Origin: Zophobihabitans entericus
GTDB taxonomy: Bacteria > Pseudomonadota > Gammaproteobacteria > Enterobacterales > Orbaceae
Length of the DNA: 64,000 nucleotides
Direction: 5' to 3'
Assembly (NCBI RefSeq): GCF_011745665.1
Contig: NZ_CP050253.1
Location: 781,418-845,417 of the forward strand
This document shows positions 30,151 through 40,419 of this stretch, piece by piece (the first letter of the stretch is position 1; every line of letters starts with the position of its first letter). A program made the translations under genes and the position numbers. A model generated the notes under the pieces. That model made no database searches and was not told the origin of the DNA. It worked only from the letters and a program-made list of their open reading frames with translations.

Positions 30151-30366
30151 ATGATGAACGCAGCGAGATATGACGGTTTATTTGTTGCGATATTTCTTAT
30201 CGTACTAATCTATGTGATGGTGATCGTCGATAGAAAATATCTGAATCGCAGCATTAGCCGTTTGTTTGGTAATCAGAAGTTTAGGATTATACTGGCTGCT
30301 ATTATTCTGATTTGTATGTTCTTTTTTGCTAAAGGGCGCTATTCAGGCGTATTCTTTCTCATTTAG
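30151..30366 (+). CDS. small two-helix membrane protein of unknown function
   Basis: This 71-codon frame begins two bases after the aroC stop. It encodes two hydrophobic segments (about residues 9-27 and 46-62) separated by a positively charged loop RKYLNRSISRLFGNQKFR. There is no convincing Shine-Dalgarno sequence, so translation would depend on coupling to aroC. ATG 30154 is an equally good start. In E. coli this place, between aroC and yfcA, is occupied by mepA, to which it bears no resemblance. I do not recognise a family, and a spurious frame cannot be fully excluded. Confidence 0.6.
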   Translation: MMNAARYDGLFVAIFLIVLIYVMVIVDRKYLNRSISRLFGNQKFRIILAAIILICMFFFAKGRYSGVFFLI

Positions 30367-30422
30367 GCGTGTTTTTAAAATCGTTAATTCTAAAATTATT
30401 GAGTTCAATAAGCAGGTAGTCC

Positions 30423-31187
30423 ATGGATATGGCCATTGGTTATGAATTAGTTGCGATCCTCTTTTGTGTGGCTATTTTAGCCGGTTTTATCGATGCTATC
30501 GCGGGCGGCGGCGGACTGTTAACTCTACCAGTGCTGCTGGCTGTTGGACTTCCTCCTGCACAGGCACTGGCGACGAATAAATTACAAAGTTGTGGTGGTT
30601 CATTTTCTGCCAGTCTGTACTTTGTACAAAAACGTGCGGTAAGCCTTAAAGAACAACGACTCTCTATTTTATTAACCTTTCTTGGTGCTAGTGCCGGTAC
30701 GCTGTTAATTCTTTTCCTGCAGGCTGATTTTCTGCGCTTGCTATTACCTGTGTTAACCATTTGTGTTGGTCTCTATTTTTTATTAACCCCAACTTTGGGT
30801 GAGAAAGATAAACATCGTCGTTTGTCAGAAACGCATTTTGCGATTTTCTGCGCCATGCTGATTGGTTTTTATGATGGCTTTTTTGGCCCCGGTGCAGGCT
30901 CTTTCTATGCACTGGCTTATGTAACTATTGCCGGGTTTAACCTGGCTAAAGCAACTGCTCACGCTAAAGTACTTAACTTTACGTCCAATCTGGCAGCGCT
31001 GCTGTTTTTTATCGTTGGTGGTAAAGTGCTTTGGACGGTTGGTCTGGTTATGCTGACCGGGCAGTTTATCGGTGCCAGACTAGGGGCTAAAATGGTCTTG
31101 TCAAAAGGTAAAAAACTGATTCGCCCGATGCTGATTATTGTATCTACTATTATGAGTATTAAGCTCATTTATGAGAACTACTTCTGA
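30423..31187 (+). CDS. yfcA: TSUP-family membrane transporter YfcA
   Basis: The TSUP (sulfite exporter TauE/SafE) family handles sulfur-containing organic anions. The 254-residue product (E. coli YfcA 269) has about eight membrane segments in two homologous halves. The motif GFIDAIAGGGGLLTLPVLLAVGLPPAQALATNKLQS lies in the first half and GFYDGFFGPGAGSFYALAYV plus NFTSNLAALLFF in the second. Both are family signatures. The substrate is unknown. The position after aroC is as in E. coli apart from the intervening small ORF. Confidence 0.93.
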   Translation: MDMAIGYELVAILFCVAILAGFIDAIAGGGGLLTLPVLLAVGLPPAQALATNKLQSCGGSFSASLYFVQKRAVSLKEQRLSILLTFLGASAGTLLILFLQADFLRLLLPVLTICVGLYFLLTPTLGEKDKHRRLSETHFAIFCAMLIGFYDGFFGPGAGSFYALAYVTIAGFNLAKATAHAKVLNFTSNLAALLFFIVGGKVLWTVGLVMLTGQFIGARLGAKMVLSKGKKLIRPMLIIVSTIMSIKLIYENYF

Positions 31188-31373
31188 CAGTTCTCATCGT
31201 TTACTCAATATCTTATTATTGCTAGTTAGTATTAATATTGCTTATTTTCTGAAAATATTAATAGATATCTTTATCTATATTAAATTGAATATTATGTATA
31301 AAGTAATGAATTATAGGCTGTTATTATTTTAGATTAAATATTATATAGATATCGCTTGAAATAACTGACTAAT

Positions 31374-31382
31374 TTAGTAGGA
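31374..31382 (+). promoter_or_regulatory. candidate glyA promoter region (-10)
   Basis: A TTGAAA element near 31355 is followed, after about 16 bp, by TAGGAT as a possible -10. This is a moderate match in AT-rich sequence. Upstream, the 243-bp gap also holds an imperfect stem (TTAATAGATA with TATCTATATTAA) that may end yfcA transcription. Confidence 0.35.
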
Positions 31383-31430
31383 TATAAAGCGGTTAAATTC
31401 GATAATAATGTGTGTGCATGAGGAGCAAAA

Positions 31431-32684
31431 ATGTTTAAAAAAGATATGAGTATTGCCGATTATGATGTTGATTTATGGAATGCAATTGAAGGTGAAGCAA
31501 AGCGTCAGGAAGAACATATTGAATTGATTGCTTCAGAAAACTATACCAGCCCTCGCGTTATGCAAGCACAAGGTTCCCAACTTACCAATAAATATGCAGA
31601 AGGTTATCCGGGTAAACGTTACTACGGCGGTTGTGAATACGTTGATATCGTAGAACAACTGGCGATTGACCGCGCTAAAGAATTATTCGGTGCAGATTAT
31701 GCTAACGTGCAACCGCACTCAGGTTCTCAGGCAAACTTCGCTGTTTACACTGCATTATTACAACCAGGTGATACCGTTCTTGGCATGAATCTGGCACAAG
31801 GTGGACACTTAACTCATGGCTCTCCGGTTAACTTTTCGGGTAAACTTTATAATATCGTTCCTTATGGTTTAGATGATCGTGGTCATATTGACTATAACGA
31901 TATTGCGCAGCAAGCTAAAAAACATCAACCAAAAATGATTATCGGTGGTTTCTCCGCTTATTCTGGTGTAGTTGACTGGGCGAAGATGCGTGAAATTGCT
32001 GACAGCATTGGTGCTTATCTATTTGTGGATATGGCGCACGTGGCTGGTCTTGTCGCTGCTGGTGTGTATCCAAACCCGGTTCCTCATGCGCATGTTGTAA
32101 CAACGACGACACATAAAACTTTAGGTGGTCCACGTGGTGGTATCATCCTCGCTAAAGGCGGCAGTGAAGAGTTATATAAGAAGTTTAACTCAGCAGTCTT
32201 CCCGGGTGCACAAGGTGGACCATTAATGCACGTTATTGCGGGTAAAGCTGTCGCACTAAAAGAAGCGATGGAACCCGCTTATAAAACTTACCAACAACAA
32301 GTGGTTAAAAACGCTAAAGCGATGGTAGAAGTGCTTATTCAGCGCGGTTATAAAATTGTGTCTGGTGGTACAGATAACCATTTATTTTTAGTGAATTTAG
32401 TTGATAAAGGGATTACCGGTAAAGAAGCTGATGCAGCACTTGGTCGTGCTAATATCACCGTCAACAAAAATAGCGTACCAAATGATCCACAAAGTCCGTT
32501 CATTACCTCTGGTGTGCGTATTGGTTCACCGGCTATCACTCGTCGTGGCTTTAAAGAAGCTGAAGCGAAAGAATTGGCAGGCTGGATTTGTGACGTGCTT
32601 GACCATATCAAAGATGAATCAGTGATTGATGCAACTAAGAAAAAGGTGCTGGATATCTGTCGTCGTTTCCCGGTTTATGGTTAA
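31431..32684 (+). CDS. glyA: Serine hydroxymethyltransferase
   Basis: GlyA interconverts serine and glycine with tetrahydrofolate and is the main source of one-carbon units. Its 417 residues equal the E. coli length. It is a PLP fold-type I enzyme, with the Schiff-base lysine in [16 protein letters not shown] (about residue 229) and [32 protein letters not shown] and [16 protein letters not shown] near the N-terminus. The ribosome-binding site GAGGAG is strong. Confidence 0.98.
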   Translation: MFKKDMSIADYDVDLWNAIEGEAKRQEEHIELIASENYTSPRVMQAQGSQLTNKYAEGYPGKRYYGGCEYVDIVEQLAIDRAKELFGADYANVQPHSGSQANFAVYTALLQPGDTVLGMNLAQGGHLTHGSPVNFSGKLYNIVPYGLDDRGHIDYNDIAQQAKKHQPKMIIGGFSAYSGVVDWAKMREIADSIGAYLFVDMAHVAGLVAAGVYPNPVPHAHVVTTTTHKTLGGPRGGIILAKGGSEELYKKFNSAVFPGAQGGPLMHVIAGKAVALKEAMEPAYKTYQQQVVKNAKAMVEVLIQRGYKIVSGGTDNHLFLVNLVDKGITGKEADAALGRANITVNKNSVPNDPQSPFITSGVRIGSPAITRRGFKEAEAKELAGWICDVLDHIKDESVIDATKKKVLDICRRFPVYG

Positions 32685-32702
32685 TAGCATTTAAATTGAT
32701 AA

Positions 32703-32728
32703 GATGGCGGTTAATCCGCCATTTTTTA
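32703..32728 (+). terminator. intrinsic terminator after glyA
   Basis: ATGGCGG / CCGCCAT (32704-32710 and 32716-32722) form a 7-bp stem with a 5-nt loop, followed by TTTTTT. Confidence 0.92.
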
Positions 32729-32847
32729 TGTCTGAAATATACCTCCACCTGATATTTTCTGATCTTGAGACAGGTGATTTGTAACGATGACTAGCACTTT
32801 TATGATGTGCTATAGTATGTGTAATTAACCTTATTACGAGACAGAAC

Positions 32848-33816
32848 ATGTCGGTTGAAATCGAACTCAAATTTAGTGTTACTGATGCCGTTATTCACAA
32901 GTTACCTGCTTTTTTTGCTCAGTATCCGGTCAAACAAGAACAATCCCTCTATCTGCTAAATACCTATTATGAGACGAAAGATCTCTATTTACGCTCTCAC
33001 GGTTGTGGTTTACGTTTAAGAGGATTCGGTGAAAGTACGAACAAGCTCAGCTATGAAATCACTATGAAGCGGGAAGGGCAGTCTATTGGTGGTTTGCATC
33101 AACGGCAAGAATTTAATGCAGTTTCAACCAGTGAGTTAGATATTTCCCGTTTGCCTATGGCGGCCTTTCCTGATGGTACTGATTTAGTAAAATTACAGCA
33201 GGCTCTGACTGCGTTATTTACCACACATTTTCAGCGTCATATCTGGCTGGTGCAGTTTAATGATAGTGAAATAGAAGTGGCACTGGATAGAGGGGAGGTG
33301 GCAACAGCTCATAACGCGATGCCAATCAAAGAACTTGAGCTGGAACTTAAATATGGCAATGAACAGGATCTGTTTGAGTTCGCAATTCAGCTTTGTCCAC
33401 TGGGTGTTCGCCTTGCTGCACAAAGTAAAGCTGCCAGAGGTTATCGTTTAGTCGCCAATAAAGTGTTAACTATGCAGGTACTGCCTCAGCTACCATCGTT
33501 TATCCCGACTAGCCAACAATGGCTCAGTCATCTGCAAACTATTGTGGCTGTCTGGCAAAATAATGAAGAGTTTGCTCTGGAAAATAATCAACTTTCATTA
33601 TTGTCACAAACCTTGCTAGAACTGGTTGCTCAATTACAAACAATAGTTCCTCAGCTTAGTCATTTGAATCCAGCAGTACAGTGTGTGCCGCTAATCTCTG
33701 CAATTGACTGGATTGAGCAAGCTGAGAGTGTGGAGCAACTGGCTTATTCACCAAACAGTTCTGCGCTTAAACTTTATCTGACTAAATCAGTGTTTGATTT
33801 ATCAAAAGCGTCATAG
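32848..33816 (+). CDS. ygiF: Inorganic triphosphatase YgiF (CYTH domain; shortened C-terminal half)
   Basis: E. coli YgiF hydrolyses inorganic triphosphate through its CYTH tunnel domain. The N-terminal two thirds keeps the CYTH hallmark ExExK in VEIELKFSV (residues 3-11), LNTYYETKDLYLRSHGCGLRLRGFG, YEITMKREG and AAQSKAARGYRLV. The protein is 322 residues against 433 in E. coli, so most of the C-terminal CHAD domain is missing. The remaining tail (about 210-322) is Leu/Gln-rich with a possible CHAD remnant. It precedes glnE as in E. coli. Confidence 0.9.
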   Translation: MSVEIELKFSVTDAVIHKLPAFFAQYPVKQEQSLYLLNTYYETKDLYLRSHGCGLRLRGFGESTNKLSYEITMKREGQSIGGLHQRQEFNAVSTSELDISRLPMAAFPDGTDLVKLQQALTALFTTHFQRHIWLVQFNDSEIEVALDRGEVATAHNAMPIKELELELKYGNEQDLFEFAIQLCPLGVRLAAQSKAARGYRLVANKVLTMQVLPQLPSFIPTSQQWLSHLQTIVAVWQNNEEFALENNQLSLLSQTLLELVAQLQTIVPQLSHLNPAVQCVPLISAIDWIEQAESVEQLAYSPNSSALKLYLTKSVFDLSKAS

Positions 33817-33894
33817 CTGGTCAGTCATCCCTTTGTTATAATCGCCAGAATTTGCCAGATATTTTGTTGTAATATTTTATTAAAAGAGGTTTTT

Positions 33895-36711
33895 ATGTCT
33901 TTGATAGATAATAAGAAAGAACTTATTCTTAATCAATTTCAACCATTAGGTATTAGGCCTGACAACACCTCTTTAACGATTCTGGCACAAAGTGATTTTA
34001 TTACTGACTCGATAAAGTTGTTCCCTGGCTGGCTGAATGAGTTGCAAAGCTCAGGTGTTGAACCTGATGAGTGGCAACATTATTCACTCTGGCTGACAGA
34101 AATAATGTCAGATATTTTTGATGAACAGAAACTTATGCAGGTGCTGCGTCAGTTTCGTCGTAAAATACTGGTACGTATTGGCTGGTCACAGATTACTAAT
34201 ACAAGTTCGGCAGAACAAACACTGAAGCAACTAAGTGTGCTGGCAGAAGTGTTAATTATTGCCGCCAGAAACTGGCTATATGATCAATGTTGCCGCGATT
34301 TTGGTACGCCTTATGACAGTAAAGGCCAAAAGCAGCCTTTGCTTATCCTAGGTATGGGGAAACTGGGGGGTGGTGAGCTGAATTTCTCCTCTGATATCGA
34401 TCTGATTTTTACCTTTCCTGAACATGGCTCAACCCTAGGTGGGCGCAGAGAGCTGGATAATGCTATGTTCTTTACAAGGCTTGGACAGCGTTTGATTAAA
34501 GCCTTAGATCAAATTACCGTAGATGGTTTTGTCTATCGGGTGGACATGCGACTGCGTCCTTTAGGTGATGGTGGTCCTTTAGTACTGAGCTTTTCGGCGA
34601 TAGAAGATTATTATCAGGAACAGGGTCGTGACTGGGAACGTTACGCGATGGTTAAAGCCAGAGTGCTAGGTGATGATAAAAGTGCTTATGCTCAGGCGTT
34701 GTATAAGATGCTGCGTCCATTTGTGTTCCGTCGTTATATAGATTTTAGTGTGTTGCAGTCACTTCGTAATATGAAAGGCATGATCGAGCGGGAAGTACGT
34801 CGCCGGGGTTTAAAAAATAATATTAAGCTTGGTGCCGGTGGTATTCGTGAAATTGAGTTTATTGTACAAGTCTTTCAGCTTATCCGCGGTGGGAGGGAAA
34901 AAGCTTTACAAACCCGTTCTCTGTTAACTGCTCTGGCAGTTATTCGTGATTTAGAGCTGCTATCAGCAGAAGATGTAAAAACTCTGCAGGATAACTATCT
35001 GTTCCTGCGTCGTCTGGAAAATCTATTGCAAGCTATTAACGATGAGCAAACTCAGACTCTGCCAGAAGATCCTTTGAATCAGGAGCGTTTGGCACTTGGT
35101 ATGGGATTTACTGACTGGACAGCGCTATTTGCCGAGCTGCAACAAAAAATGCAGGATAATCGTGTTATCTTTAATGAACTGATTGGTGAAAATGACGCTA
35201 CCGATGAGCAGCAGGAAGCCTGTAAAAAATTTGATGACCTGTGGGTTGATCATATTACTGTGGCAGATGTACAAAGTATATTGCCTGATATGCCAGAAGA
35301 AGTAGCAGATAAACTTTGTCAGCTACTCATGCAATTTAGATCTGATATTGGTAAACGAACAATCGGTGTGAGAGGGCGGGATGTTCTTGATCAGTTAATG
35401 CCATATCTATTGGCTAATGTTTGCCAGCATTATGATGTGGCTGTGGTCTTACCGCGATTGATTTCATTACTGCTGCGCATTGTCAGCCGTACTACTTATT
35501 TAGAGCTGTTGGTGGAATATCCGGTAGCATTAAAACAGCTGGTCAGGTTATGTGCTGCGTCACCGATGATCAGTGAACAAATTGCCCGCCATCCTTTACT
35601 GCTTGATGAATTAATCGATATTAATGGTAATTATAATATCGGTACGTTGGACAGTTATAAAAGCGAGCTATACCAATATTTGCTGAGAATCCAGACTGAT
35701 GATGAAGAACAGCAGCTGGAAGCACTGCGCCAGTTTAAACAGATGAAGTTGCTGCATATTTCTGCTGCCGATATTGCCGGTGTTCTGCCGATTATGAAAG
35801 TGAGTGATCAGCTCACTTATCTTGGGGAGGCCATGATCGATTCTGTGGTACAACTGGCGTGGAATCAAATGTTACAACGCTATGGTCGTCCTGATTATTT
35901 ACCCGATGATGAGAGTAAAGGTTTTGTGGTGATTGGCTATGGTAAGCTCGGTGGCTGGGAGCTGGGTTATAGTTCTGATTTAGATTTAGTCTTTTTACAT
36001 AATTGCCCGGCTAATAGTGTTACCAAAGGCGAACGATCAATTGACAGCCGGCAGTTTTATCAACGTTTAGTGCAGCGGATTATTCACTTGTTTAGCTTAA
36101 ATACCAATTCAGGTGTGCTATATGAAGTTGATGTACGCTTACGTCCTCAGGGCGATTCCGGTTTGCTGGCCTGTTCGCTGGAAGCATTTGCCGATTACCA
36201 GCGCAGTGAAGCATGGACATGGGAACATCAGGCCCTTGTTCGGGCCAGAGCAGTTTATGGCGAACCCGTTCTTAAACAGCAATTTGAGCAGGTTCGTCAT
36301 GAAGTGTTATGCCAGCAAAGGGATGAGTCAGCTTTAAAAACAGAAGTAAAAAATATGCGTGAGAAGATGCGCTCTCATTTAGGCAGTAAAACAGAACAGC
36401 AGTTTGATATTAAAGTGGATTCTGGTGGTATTGGTGATATTGAGTTTATCTCTCAGTATCTGGTACTTAATTATGCTCATCAGCAACCAAAACTTACTTT
36501 CTGGTCGGATAATGTGCGTATTTTAGAACTGATGGCCAAATATCGGATTATGTCAGAGCAGGAAGCTCAAGAACTCACAAGTGCCTATATTGAAATGCGG
36601 GATGAGATTCACCGTCAATCGTTGCAACTCCATTCAAGTGTCGTTTCAGAGCAGTTATTTGCTAATCAGCGACAGATCGTACAAAACAGCTGGCAAAAAT
36701 GGTTGTCTTAA
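33895..36711 (+). CDS. glnE: Bifunctional glutamine synthetase adenylyltransferase/deadenylase
   Basis: GlnE attaches AMP to and removes it from glutamine synthetase under control of PII, tuning nitrogen assimilation. The 938-residue protein (E. coli 946) has two nucleotidyltransferase domains. The N-terminal deadenylase domain has [20 protein letters not shown] near residue 152, and the C-terminal adenylyltransferase domain has [20 protein letters not shown] near 680. [11 protein letters not shown] and the [19 protein letters not shown] linker motif are present. Both domains look catalytically intact. Confidence 0.97.
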   Translation: MSLIDNKKELILNQFQPLGIRPDNTSLTILAQSDFITDSIKLFPGWLNELQSSGVEPDEWQHYSLWLTEIMSDIFDEQKLMQVLRQFRRKILVRIGWSQITNTSSAEQTLKQLSVLAEVLIIAARNWLYDQCCRDFGTPYDSKGQKQPLLILGMGKLGGGELNFSSDIDLIFTFPEHGSTLGGRRELDNAMFFTRLGQRLIKALDQITVDGFVYRVDMRLRPLGDGGPLVLSFSAIEDYYQEQGRDWERYAMVKARVLGDDKSAYAQALYKMLRPFVFRRYIDFSVLQSLRNMKGMIEREVRRRGLKNNIKLGAGGIREIEFIVQVFQLIRGGREKALQTRSLLTALAVIRDLELLSAEDVKTLQDNYLFLRRLENLLQAINDEQTQTLPEDPLNQERLALGMGFTDWTALFAELQQKMQDNRVIFNELIGENDATDEQQEACKKFDDLWVDHITVADVQSILPDMPEEVADKLCQLLMQFRSDIGKRTIGVRGRDVLDQLMPYLLANVCQHYDVAVVLPRLISLLLRIVSRTTYLELLVEYPVALKQLVRLCAASPMISEQIARHPLLLDELIDINGNYNIGTLDSYKSELYQYLLRIQTDDEEQQLEALRQFKQMKLLHISAADIAGVLPIMKVSDQLTYLGEAMIDSVVQLAWNQMLQRYGRPDYLPDDESKGFVVIGYGKLGGWELGYSSDLDLVFLHNCPANSVTKGERSIDSRQFYQRLVQRIIHLFSLNTNSGVLYEVDVRLRPQGDSGLLACSLEAFADYQRSEAWTWEHQALVRARAVYGEPVLKQQFEQVRHEVLCQQRDESALKTEVKNMREKMRSHLGSKTEQQFDIKVDSGGIGDIEFISQYLVLNYAHQQPKLTFWSDNVRILELMAKYRIMSEQEAQELTSAYIEMRDEIHRQSLQLHSSVVSEQLFANQRQIVQNSWQKWLS

Positions 36712-36857
36712 CAGACACCATTTTTCTCGTTCATCACTATTTTCAAGGTATATACCAATTAAAGTAGTGCTATTAATATCTAATAATTATTAATCCCTAT
36801 TATTTTTAGGTTTATTGTGTATATCGCTTCACTTTTATTTGCCGTTACCATAGAATT

Positions 36858-36876
36858 GATAACTATTATCATTACT
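36858..36876 (+). promoter_or_regulatory. Fur box upstream of feoA
   Basis: GATAACTATTATCATTACT matches 15 of 19 positions of the Fur consensus (reverse-complement form GATAATGATTATCATTATC). It lies 34-52 bp before feoA, where bound Fur would block the promoter under iron-replete conditions. Confidence 0.75.
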
Positions 36877-36909
36877 ATTCTTACTCCGCTAGCCTGAGGT
36901 ATATCAATT

Positions 36910-37152
36910 ATGTCTGCGTTAACTCTGGACAAGCTACCATTTGGACAGGAAGCTGTTATTACTAAGCTAATGCCTGAATCACGTCCTTTTCGTCGTAAAT
37001 TATTAGCGATGGGTATTACTCCCGGTTGTAAAGTTTCGGTTATTCGTGTCGCGCCACTTGGTGATCCGCTGGAGATCAAAACTCGTGGCTTTAATTTATG
37101 CTTACGTCGTAATGAAGCTGCAGCGATTGGGGTGATGGAGGTGAAAGAATGA
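36910..37152 (+). CDS. feoA: Ferrous iron transport accessory protein FeoA
   Basis: FeoA is a small SH3-like cytosolic protein needed for FeoB-dependent Fe(II) uptake. The 80-residue product has the family core RPFRRKLLAMGITPGCKVSVIRVAPLGDPLEIKTRGFNLCLRR. The stop overlaps the feoB start as ATGA. Confidence 0.95.
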   Translation: MSALTLDKLPFGQEAVITKLMPESRPFRRKLLAMGITPGCKVSVIRVAPLGDPLEIKTRGFNLCLRRNEAAAIGVMEVKE

Positions 37153-39491
37153 ATATTTCACTCATTGGTAACCCAAATAGTGGTAAAACTACATTATTTA
37201 ATGCCTTAACGGGTTCGCACCAGCGTGTGGGTAACTGGCCAGGTGTGACAGTTGAGAAGAAGACCGGGATATTAGTTCACAATGGCCGTGAGTACGATAT
37301 TGTTGATTTACCTGGTACTTATGCGATTGAAAGTCTGGATACCAATGTCTCTCAGGACGAAATGATTGCCAGAGAGTTTGCTGTCAGTGATGAGAATCAT
37401 ATTATTGTTAATATTTTGGATGCAACTAACCTGCAACGCAGTTTATATCTGACTTTCCAGTTACTTGATTTGAATCGCCCGATGATCGTAGTCTTAAACA
37501 TGATCGATGCTGTACAGGATATGGGGGAAACGATCAATATTGATGCCTTATCTGAACAGTTAGGTTGTCCGGTAGTCAGTATTTCTGCCGTTAAAAAAGT
37601 AGGTTTAAACGAGCTTTATCAGGCAATTGAAGAGATGGCCGCAAATCCGGTTACTCCTCAGCCAAAAATATCAACTCTTGGTGAACAACAAGAAGTGACT
37701 TTACAAAATATGTTGAGTCAGGCTGCAACAGATAGTTTGCTGCATAAGCTTAGCCGTTGGGAGTTAATTGAAGCTTTACTGGATGATTCAGGTTTATCCC
37801 TGACTGTTGAAGATGTGAAAATTTTGACGAGGTGTCGGGCAGAGCTTGCTGGCTGGTGCGATAATGAGATGGACGTGGCTATTGCCAGTGCTCGTTATGA
37901 TGCAATAGATCAGGTGACTAAACTGGTTATTGAAAAGCCAAGAGAAGCAAGTGCCTCTTTATCTGACAAGTTAGATAAACTGGCTCTTGGTCGTATTACC
38001 GGAATCCCGTTCTTCTTGTTTGTAATGTACCTGATGTTTATTGTAGCAGTAAACTTTGGTTCAGTATTTATTGATTTCTTTGATGTCTTGTTTGCCACTA
38101 TCTTTGTTGATGGTGTAGCTCATGTGCTTGAAAACGTAGGTGCACCGGACTGGTTAATTGTTATTTTAGCTGACGGTATTGGTTCGGGTATTCAAACTGT
38201 TGCAACCTTTATTCCGGTTATTGCTGCAATGTTCTTTTGTCTGTCATTCCTTGAGGACTCTGGTTACCTTGCTCGTGCGGCGATGGTGGTTGACCGTGCC
38301 ATGAGAACAATTGGTCTGCCGGGCAAAGCATTTGTACCGATGTTGGTTGGTTTTGGTTGCGGTGTACCGGCTATTATGGGAACCCGTACGCTTGATACGG
38401 CACGTGATCGATTAATGTCGATCTGTATGATTCCGTTTATGTCATGTGGTGCACGTTTACCGGTTTATGCTTTATTTGCAGTGATTTTCTTCTCTGATAA
38501 TCCGTCTTCTGTGGTGTTTATTCTGTATTTACTTGGTATTGCAGCAGCAATTTTAACCGGTTTAGTCCTGAAGTTTACTCTACTTCCGGGTAAAGCAACG
38601 CCATTTATTATGGAGATGCCGTCTTATCGTATTCCAACGATTCGTAGTATGTTGCATTTAACCTGGTCACGTTTAAAAAGCTTTATTTTCAGAGCAGGTA
38701 AAGCGATCGTTATCATGGTAACCGTTTTAAGTGTACTTAATTCATTGGGTACTGATGGTTCATTTGGTAATAGTGATTCCGAAGGCTCTGTACTTTCTGT
38801 TGCCAGCCAAAAAATTACTCCGGTATTTGAACCGATGGGTGTGACTGAAAACAACTGGCCGGCAACTGTTGGTATCTTCACTGGTATCTTTGCTAAAGAA
38901 GCGGTTATTGCAACGCTTAACTCTTTATATTCAATGGAAGAAGAGGGAGCTGAAGTCGATGAAAATGGTAATGTTATTGAAGCAGAATTTGACTTCTGGG
39001 CGGGTGTGACTGAAGCATTTGAGACTATTCCGGAAAATCTTTTAGGTTTAACAGAAGCCTTTGGTGACCCGCTTGGACTTGGTGCAGTTGATGAAGATAT
39101 TGATACGCTAACTGAAGACTTAGAAGTGAGCTCAAGTGCTGTAACAAAAATTGAAGAATCATTTGGGACTTCAACTGCTGCGATGGCCTACTTAATCTTT
39201 ATTTTACTCTATACTCCATGTGCAGCTGCACTTGGTTCAGTATACCGTGAAGCAGGATTAAAATGGACTGTCTTTGTGGCGCTTTGGACGTTTGCTTTAG
39301 GCTGGTTATTTGCCACCGCTTATTATCAGTATACGCTCCTTGGTACTTCAAGTGCAGCGACTAGTTGGTTAATTATTGTAGCGGTTATTTCAGTGGTGAT
39401 ATTTGCGGTATTAAAAGTGATGGGGCGCTCATCATCATTTAATATTCAAATGAAGAAACCTGCTGATTGTGGTAAAGATTGTTGCAGTTAA
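37149..39491 (+). CDS. feoB: Ferrous iron transporter FeoB
   Basis: FeoB is the inner-membrane Fe(II) permease with a cytosolic GTPase. The G domain (about 1-165) shows G1 GNPNSGKTT, G3 DLPGTYAI and the G4 position as NMID. A helical GDI-like spacer follows to about 270. The membrane part has two Gate repeats, with GFGCGVPAIMGTRTL (Cys) in the first and GIFAKEAVIATLNSLY in the second. The C-terminus ends KDCCS. Length is 780 (E. coli 773). Confidence 0.97.
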   Translation: MNISLIGNPNSGKTTLFNALTGSHQRVGNWPGVTVEKKTGILVHNGREYDIVDLPGTYAIESLDTNVSQDEMIAREFAVSDENHIIVNILDATNLQRSLYLTFQLLDLNRPMIVVLNMIDAVQDMGETINIDALSEQLGCPVVSISAVKKVGLNELYQAIEEMAANPVTPQPKISTLGEQQEVTLQNMLSQAATDSLLHKLSRWELIEALLDDSGLSLTVEDVKILTRCRAELAGWCDNEMDVAIASARYDAIDQVTKLVIEKPREASASLSDKLDKLALGRITGIPFFLFVMYLMFIVAVNFGSVFIDFFDVLFATIFVDGVAHVLENVGAPDWLIVILADGIGSGIQTVATFIPVIAAMFFCLSFLEDSGYLARAAMVVDRAMRTIGLPGKAFVPMLVGFGCGVPAIMGTRTLDTARDRLMSICMIPFMSCGARLPVYALFAVIFFSDNPSSVVFILYLLGIAAAILTGLVLKFTLLPGKATPFIMEMPSYRIPTIRSMLHLTWSRLKSFIFRAGKAIVIMVTVLSVLNSLGTDGSFGNSDSEGSVLSVASQKITPVFEPMGVTENNWPATVGIFTGIFAKEAVIATLNSLYSMEEEGAEVDENGNVIEAEFDFWAGVTEAFETIPENLLGLTEAFGDPLGLGAVDEDIDTLTEDLEVSSSAVTKIEESFGTSTAAMAYLIFILLYTPCAAALGSVYREAGLKWTVFVALWTFALGWLFATAYYQYTLLGTSSAATSWLIIVAVISVVIFAVLKVMGRSSSFNIQMKKPADCGKDCCS

Positions 39492-39524
39492 CGATTTGAT
39501 TTATAATTAGAACATCTGATATTA

Positions 39525-39558
39525 AAGGTTCACTATTGATGTCTAAATAGTGAACCTT
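39525..39558 (+). terminator. intercistronic hairpin between feoB and feoC
   Basis: AAGGTTCACTAT (39525-39536) pairs perfectly with 39547-39558 around a 10-nt loop. No T-tract follows, and the feoC ribosome-binding site lies directly downstream, so this is more likely an mRNA-stabilising or partial-attenuation stem. Confidence 0.55.
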
Positions 39559-39581
39559 ATTACCTCGCAGGAGGTGGTAAT

Positions 39582-39818
39582 ATGTTAATGACCGATGTAC
39601 GTGATTACGTACAACTTGTTGGACGAGCAACACTACAGGATCTCTCTCGTCATTTCAAAATACAAGAAAGTGCTATGCAGCATATGATGGAGTTTTGGGT
39701 GAAAAAGGGACGTGTCTCTTTAGTTGTTCTGGATCAAACGTCTTGCAGTACTGGTAAATGTAGTGATTGTTTTGAATGTGATGACAGTACAAAACAGCTC
39801 TATATCTGGCAATCTTAA
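39582..39818 (+). CDS. feoC: Fe-S-dependent transcriptional repressor/FeoB regulator FeoC
   Basis: FeoC is a small winged-helix protein with a cysteine cluster; in Klebsiella and Salmonella it binds FeoB and protects it from FtsH. The 78-residue product has the helical core [20 protein letters not shown] and the cluster motif [12 protein letters not shown] (four Cys, residues 55-66). AGGAGG before ATG 39582 is a strong ribosome-binding site. Sequence similarity is modest but position and cysteines fit. Confidence 0.88.
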   Translation: MLMTDVRDYVQLVGRATLQDLSRHFKIQESAMQHMMEFWVKKGRVSLVVLDQTSCSTGKCSDCFECDDSTKQLYIWQS

Positions 39819-39945
39819 TTTTTATCAGCAAAACAAATTTTCTGCAATAAGCAACATCTTCTTTTCTTCTCTGAAATATCCCGTTAAACTGGTCTTTTGC
39901 TGGGTTAAGCAGCTAAAATCAGAATTTTCACGTTATGGAGATATT

Positions 39946-40395
39946 ATGCACTGTCCATTTTGCCATGCTGATGATACCAAGGTGATCGATTCCCGTTTAG
40001 TCGGTGATGGATTACAAGTGCGTCGTCGTCGTCAATGTACTGAGTGTAACGAACGATTCACGACATTTGAAGTTGCAGAACTTATTATGCCTGGCGTGAT
40101 CAAAAGCAGTAATATCCGGGAGCCTTTTAATGAAGAGAAGCTCCGCCATGGGATGCAAAAAGCACTGGAAAAACGTCCGGTGAGTACAGATGATATTGAA
40201 GCATCTATCAGTTATATCAAATCTAAGATTCGTGCTACTGGCGAGCGTGAGATTCCTGCCAAACAAATTGGTAATTTTGTGATGGAAGAGCTGAAACGTT
40301 TAGATAAAATTGCCTATATTCGTTTTGCTTCTGTCTACTTCAGTTTTGATGATATCGAACAATTTAGTAAGGAAATTGCTAAATTACAGGATTAA
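39946..40395 (+). CDS. nrdR: Transcriptional repressor NrdR
   Basis: NrdR represses ribonucleotide reductase genes and senses ATP/dATP through its ATP-cone. From ATG 39946 the product is 149 residues, exactly the E. coli length. The zinc ribbon is [17 protein letters not shown]...[16 protein letters not shown] (1-40) and the ATP-cone is [28 protein letters not shown] (about 50-135). Upstream in-frame starts run back into feoC and are rejected; TATGGAG precedes the chosen ATG. ribD follows as in E. coli. Confidence 0.97.
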   Translation: MHCPFCHADDTKVIDSRLVGDGLQVRRRRQCTECNERFTTFEVAELIMPGVIKSSNIREPFNEEKLRHGMQKALEKRPVSTDDIEASISYIKSKIRATGEREIPAKQIGNFVMEELKRLDKIAYIRFASVYFSFDDIEQFSKEIAKLQD

Positions 40396-40419
40396 TTTCT
40401 GTAGAGTGATGAGTTTAAG

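Noticed and set aside
39724-39945. Upstream extension of nrdR overlapping feoC
   Set aside because: The NrdR zinc ribbon begins at MHCPFC; the extra 74 residues are the feoC sequence read in another frame.
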